The translations under genes were made by a program, and so were the position numbers. A DNA stretch of 64,000 nt from Candidatus Collinsella stercoripullorum (GTDB lineage Bacteria > Actinomycetota > Coriobacteriia > Coriobacteriales > Coriobacteriaceae): the NCBI GenBank assembly GCA_019117005.1, contig DXAO01000052.1, positions 1-64,000 on the forward strand, written 5' to 3'. Shown here one piece after another: positions 60,944 through 64,000 of the stretch (position 1 is the first letter of the stretch; the number at the start of each line of letters is the position of its first letter). Under the pieces are notes generated by a model. It did not search any database. It was not told where the DNA came from and saw only the letters and a program-made list of their open reading frames with translations.

Positions 60944-61132
60944 CTAGGCGCCGAGCTTACCGAACAGCTCGCTGCGGTACGAGGAGGCCTTCTGATCGAA
61001 GGAGGCCTCGTGGCCCAGGTAGGCGCTGTTGGAGACGCCGGGGGCGGTCACGTTGTACTCGCCGGCGAGCAGGCTGCCGATGCAGGAGAAGAACTTGGCG
61101 GTGGAGTGGGCGAAGAGGTTGATGGCGGACAT
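60944..61132 (-). CDS. 62-residue protein of unknown function
   Basis: ATG 61132 behind AAAGGAGCAGCCC, a strong ribosome site, and its own near-perfect terminator downstream: both indicate a real, expressed gene. The sequence begins MSAINLFAHSTAKFFSCIGS followed by LLAGEYNVTAPGVSNSAYLG. It shows a mildly hydrophobic N-terminal helix and a polar tail rich in Ser/Ala/Tyr (EASFDQKASSYRSELFGKL). No family recognised. Could be a secreted or membrane-associated small protein, but no signal cleavage site is evident. Confidence 0.75.
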   Translation of the reverse strand: MSAINLFAHSTAKFFSCIGSLLAGEYNVTAPGVSNSAYLGHEASFDQKASSYRSELFGKLGA

Positions 61133-61905
61133 GGGCTGCTCCTTTCAAGAGACGCGTTCTATGGGTGCGGAGGCGTCCGTGGACGTGCGGAAACAACCCC
61201 CGCCGATTTGCCGAAGCAAGTGTAGCGAGCGCCATTTCCGCAGGCAAGTACCTCATTTTTCGACCCGCCGAACGTCATGTTCCGCGCGCATTTCCGTCAA
61301 GATTCGGTCATCTTTCGCTTTAAGGGGAAACAGTCTCGCTGCACATGCTTTCCTGTGGGAGAGCAGAAATATGGAGACGCCTTCATACTTCATCCAGTGT
61401 CGTCCACAAGGACTCCACATATGGCCAACACCAACGGCCGTCTTGCTACGTTTACCGGAGTAAAGCGACCGTCTGCCGACGGCTCCCTAGGGTGAAGCGA
61501 CCGCCCGCCGATGACCCCCCCCTTGGGTATCCAGGCCGGAGCCGGAAGGGCTGCTGCGCTGCGATCCCGCCAGCATGGGGGCTTGGATTGCACGCGGGGG
61601 ATGCAGATTCGTGATGGGAGCATATCCCGTCAAAGCATCATGCGAATCTTTCGATTGCTGGTTCCGTTTGAGGCGCTATGGGAGGCGTTGCGCCGATCTG
61701 CCCGTAATCGAAAAAGCGGCAGCCTGCTTTACCAGGAGGTTTAATCCTGCTACTTCAGAAGATCAGGATGAATGTGCCAGCTATCGAAGAAAAGGCAGGC
61801 CGCTTTTCCGCTGGCTCCGACCATACGAACGGAAGGGCGCGGGAACGGAAGAGCGGGGAAGATGAAAGCTGGACGAGCTGCAAGCAGGTCTCGTCGCGCC
61901 GTGTC
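61133..61905. other. 773-bp gap between two leftward genes
   Basis: No convincing gene. Contains a short duplicated block (AAGCGACCGTCTGCCGACGG and GAAGCGACCGCCCGCCGATG near 61460-61510), an AT-richer segment, and the upstream region of the 62-residue gene. It also receives the end of the LuxR-type gene; no clear terminator was found. Confidence 0.5.
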
Positions 61906-62871
61906 CTAGCTCTGCCAGAAGTCCAGCACGAGCGCCTCACGGCTTTTCTGCCCGGTCTTCACCAGGATGTTGTGCACGTGCGCCTTGACGGTGCCCACGG
62001 CGAGGAACAGCTCGTTGGCGATCTCCTGGTTGTTCTTGCCCAAGATGACCAGACGCAGTACCTCGGCTTCGCGCGCCGAGAGCTTGTGGGCCTCGCGGTA
62101 GAAGGGCATCTGCTCGTCGATATGGCGCTCGAGGTCGCTGACCTCCTCCTGCACCGGCACCTCCTTCATGCGGACCGACAGGACGTTGATCGCGTTGCGC
62201 ACGAGGCAGACGGCGAAGAAGATCACGAGGATGTTCTCGGAGAAGTTGCGCTCGGACAGGTACAGCGGGAGCCAGTCGGGGTAGGCGCTCATGGGTGCGA
62301 TGAGGATCACGAACGTGTCCTCCAGAAGGACGCATACCGTGAGGGCGATGGTGATGATCAGAGGCCGCTTGAAGCGGTCGAGGCGCAGGCGGTAGGCCTT
62401 GTCGGTCGAGCGGTAGTACGCGAACAGGCAGTAGCCGTACACGAAGAACAGGAAGACCTGGCGCGAGGTGTAGTACAGCCACTGCTGAATCTGGCCCTCC
62501 GGGAAAGCGAGCAAGATCAAGGCGTTGGAGAGGACGAAGCAGCCGATGGGGACGGTGAACAGCCGTTTCGATCTGCAATCGAGCGCATCGAGGACGATCG
62601 CCCAGAGACAGGCGTTGAGCGCGGCGACGATAAGCGTTCGGACAACAGGCATGGATATCTCGTAGTACAGGAGCGGCTCGAACGGCAGATTCTGCGAGGT
62701 GAACTCATAGAAGAAGATCTCGGCGATCTCGACGCCGTACAGGGCGAAGACGCCGCATGCGTAGAGGTAGATGCGCCGGCGTGAGGACAGGTAGGTCGCG
62801 ATGGAGATGGCGGACGCCAAGACGCAGACAACCAGCAGACCGAGCGTGTAGAAGAAGAATATCGAGTCCAT
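61906..62871 (-). CDS. Membrane-anchored LuxR-family regulator
   Basis: 321 residues from ATG 62871 (GTG 62877 alternative). Seven or so hydrophobic helices fill residues 1-240 (for example FFYTLGLLVVCVLASAISIA). A short linker is followed by a C-terminal LuxR helix-turn-helix: HKLSAREAEVLRLVILGKNN, QEIANELFLAVGTVKAHVHN and ILVKTGQKSREALV. This seven-helix-plus-LuxR layout is a hallmark of gut Coriobacteriia, where such regulators control neighbouring substrate-use genes. The divergent putrescine carbamoyltransferase gene is a likely target. Confidence 0.9.
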   Translation of the reverse strand: MDSIFFFYTLGLLVVCVLASAISIATYLSSRRRIYLYACGVFALYGVEIAEIFFYEFTSQNLPFEPLLYYEISMPVVRTLIVAALNACLWAIVLDALDCRSKRLFTVPIGCFVLSNALILLAFPEGQIQQWLYYTSRQVFLFFVYGYCLFAYYRSTDKAYRLRLDRFKRPLIITIALTVCVLLEDTFVILIAPMSAYPDWLPLYLSERNFSENILVIFFAVCLVRNAINVLSVRMKEVPVQEEVSDLERHIDEQMPFYREAHKLSAREAEVLRLVILGKNNQEIANELFLAVGTVKAHVHNILVKTGQKSREALVLDFWQS

Positions 62872-63761
62872 GGCCACCGCCCTGCGTCCTCGGGTTCATA
62901 TAATCACCATGCTACCAGCGCGCGGGCGGATGATGCACAAGTAATCTTCGGACGCTGAATCTACCTGCAAGTTTAATTTGGTTTACATGAGATATAGGTC
63001 CGCGGGCGCCGGTCATCCCCTCAAGGGCGGGGACGGGCGGCGGATCGAAGGCGGGTCCTTCGGGGTGCGGCGGGCTCATGCGACGGATGCCCGCAGACCG
63101 CGCGGGAACCATGCGGCGGATGCCCGCAGCCAATGTGGGGCCGTGCCGAGAATGCACGCAGGACGAGCCGGGGCATCGGACGGCGGGCTGCGCAGCGCCG
63201 TAAGCGGCACGTGCGGGGCGCCTGCAGATCGAGGGCGCCGGACCGCGGAACTCGCGTGCATGGTAGCACGGTTCGATCCGCGCGCAAAGACAGCGCGGGA
63301 GTGCGTCGATTCCCGCCGCCGGCACGTCGGGGAGCCCGCATCCGAGGCCGGAGCGCGATATCGATCGGGATAAGGGGGCGGTTGATTGAAGGTCGAGCGG
63401 CATCCGCGAATCAACGCGGCGGCACGGGGCGTGTGGAAGCCCCATCGAAAGGTGCGCCGCCCGCCGGCGAAAATCGCCCACTGGCGTTATACAGTTAAAT
63501 TTCTTGTTTTCCGCGAACGGTCCAAACGAGCGGACAAAACGAAACCTTCACCCGTTCTACCTGCGGGATTACAAGCGGTTTACCCCGGTAATATTTCCGC
63601 AAACGGCCTTTAATCCACCGTAAACTCACACTTTTGCGCTTCCGGGTAAAACAATGGAGTCAGCAAAGCGGCCGGCGCGAGAGCCGCGGCGGGATCTCCG
63701 TCCTTCACGCGGGCCGTTCGGACATCGTCTCGGGCATCAGCCCAAAGAAGAAGGAGGAGAC
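62872..63761 (+). promoter_or_regulatory. 890-bp divergent regulatory gap
   Basis: Left part GC-rich with two copies of a block containing CGGATGCCCGCAG (about 63080 and 63117). The right part (63480-63670) is strikingly AT-rich (for example TACAGTTAAATTTCTTGTTT), with several short GGTTTACC/GGTAAA-like pieces, and should hold the carbamoyltransferase promoter. No gene is supported. Confidence 0.5.
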
Positions 63762-64000
63762 ATGGTCAAGGATTTTATCGACACCAATGATTTCACCAAG
63801 GAAGAGATCCTCGCCATCGAGGATCTGGGAATCGCCATGAAGAAGGCCATCAAGGAGGGCGGCTTCTATCCGCACCTGCTCCGCAACAAGAGCCTCGGCA
63901 TGATCTTCCAGCAGGTCTCCACCCGCACCCGTCTCTCCTTCGAGACGGCCATGACCGACCTCGGCGGCCATGCCCAGTTCTACGGCCCCGGCACCATCCA
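63762..64000 (+). CDS. Putrescine carbamoyltransferase-like protein, partial at right edge
   Basis: ATG 63762 behind AAGGAGGAG. The 79 visible residues include [20 protein letters not shown], then [31 protein letters not shown] and [22 protein letters not shown] is the carbamoyl-phosphate loop of transcarbamylases. The close match of the [22 protein letters not shown] stretch to enterococcal putrescine carbamoyltransferase argues against ornithine transcarbamylase. It would generate carbamoyl phosphate and putrescine from N-carbamoylputrescine in the agmatine deiminase pathway. The gene runs off the edge, so its partners are unseen. Confidence 0.85.
   Translation, partial: MVKDFIDTNDFTKEEILAIEDLGIAMKKAIKEGGFYPHLLRNKSLGMIFQQVSTRTRLSFETAMTDLGGHAQFYGPGTI

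Overview
The window looks like chromosome of a high-GC anaerobic actinomycete of class Coriobacteriia (Collinsella/Olsenella/Eggerthella-like). The reasons are very high GC, abundant GTG and TTG starts with GTGA/ATGA overlaps, a membrane-anchored LuxR-type regulator of the kind common in gut Coriobacteriia, a C-P lyase operon that ends in a PHP-type cyclic phosphodiesterase as known from Eggerthella lenta, and short intergenic repeats built on TTTTGACCCCGTCC. Genus is inferred from these features, not from a database search.

Layout. 1-5.8 kb: the right part of an integrated mobilizable replicon (MobV-type relaxase, small accessory proteins, an HUH-SF3 replication initiator with an iteron-like origin, an HTH/excisionase-like protein). 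It abuts the 3' remnant of a Flp pilin gene. 5.8-10.1 kb: Tad/Flp-type pseudopilin genes and a DUF192 gene in a tightly overlapping operon. 10.2-11.2 kb: RelE/HigB-type toxin-antitoxin pair with a palindromic operator, then tRNA-Phe. 11.3-19.1 kb: housekeeping block (GH5-like protein with degenerate active site, rsmI, metG, zinc-ribbon membrane protein, ksgA, tatD, a decarboxylase remnant, a small membrane protein). 19.4-31.2 kb: a full phosphonate uptake and C-P lyase operon, phnDCEE-GHIJK-M-L-O plus a PhnPP-type PHP phosphodiesterase. 31.3-32.6 kb: D,D-carboxypeptidase.

33-43 kb: a VanR-like regulator and VanS-like kinase separated by about 3.4 kb holding an XRE regulator, a cysteine-repeat membrane protein, a zinc-ribbon membrane protein and a Tat-type lipoprotein. 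Then comes pstB behind a candidate Pho box, with a PhoB/PhoR-like pair. 43.1-45.7 kb: capsule regulation genes (Wzz-like protein, BY-kinase, PHP tyrosine phosphatase) and a GNAT protein. 46.4-49.8 kb: PD-(D/E)XK-like protein and htpG. 49.9-51.7 kb: an IS3-family element next to a broken FHA-domain gene. 52.7-55.2 kb: a LytTR regulator with two membrane kinase-like proteins. One keeps the histidine but lacks the ATPase; the other keeps the ATPase but has lost the histidine. 55.5-56.4 kb: a NUDIX-Vsr fusion. 56.7-60.4 kb: a BceAB-type ABC exporter flanked by two tiny single-pass membrane proteins. 60.6-64 kb: a MITE-like repeat (second copy, inverted, at 33.0 kb), a 62-aa protein, the membrane LuxR regulator, and the start of a putrescine carbamoyltransferase gene running off the right edge.

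The most unusual items are the complementary split histidine kinase, the small membrane proteins bracketing the BceAB-type exporter, the NUDIX-Vsr fusion, the GH5-like protein lacking its acid/base residue, the replicon inserted in the pilus locus, and the pair of structured 125-bp repeats. Functional calls rest on motifs read by eye; no alignment or search was run.
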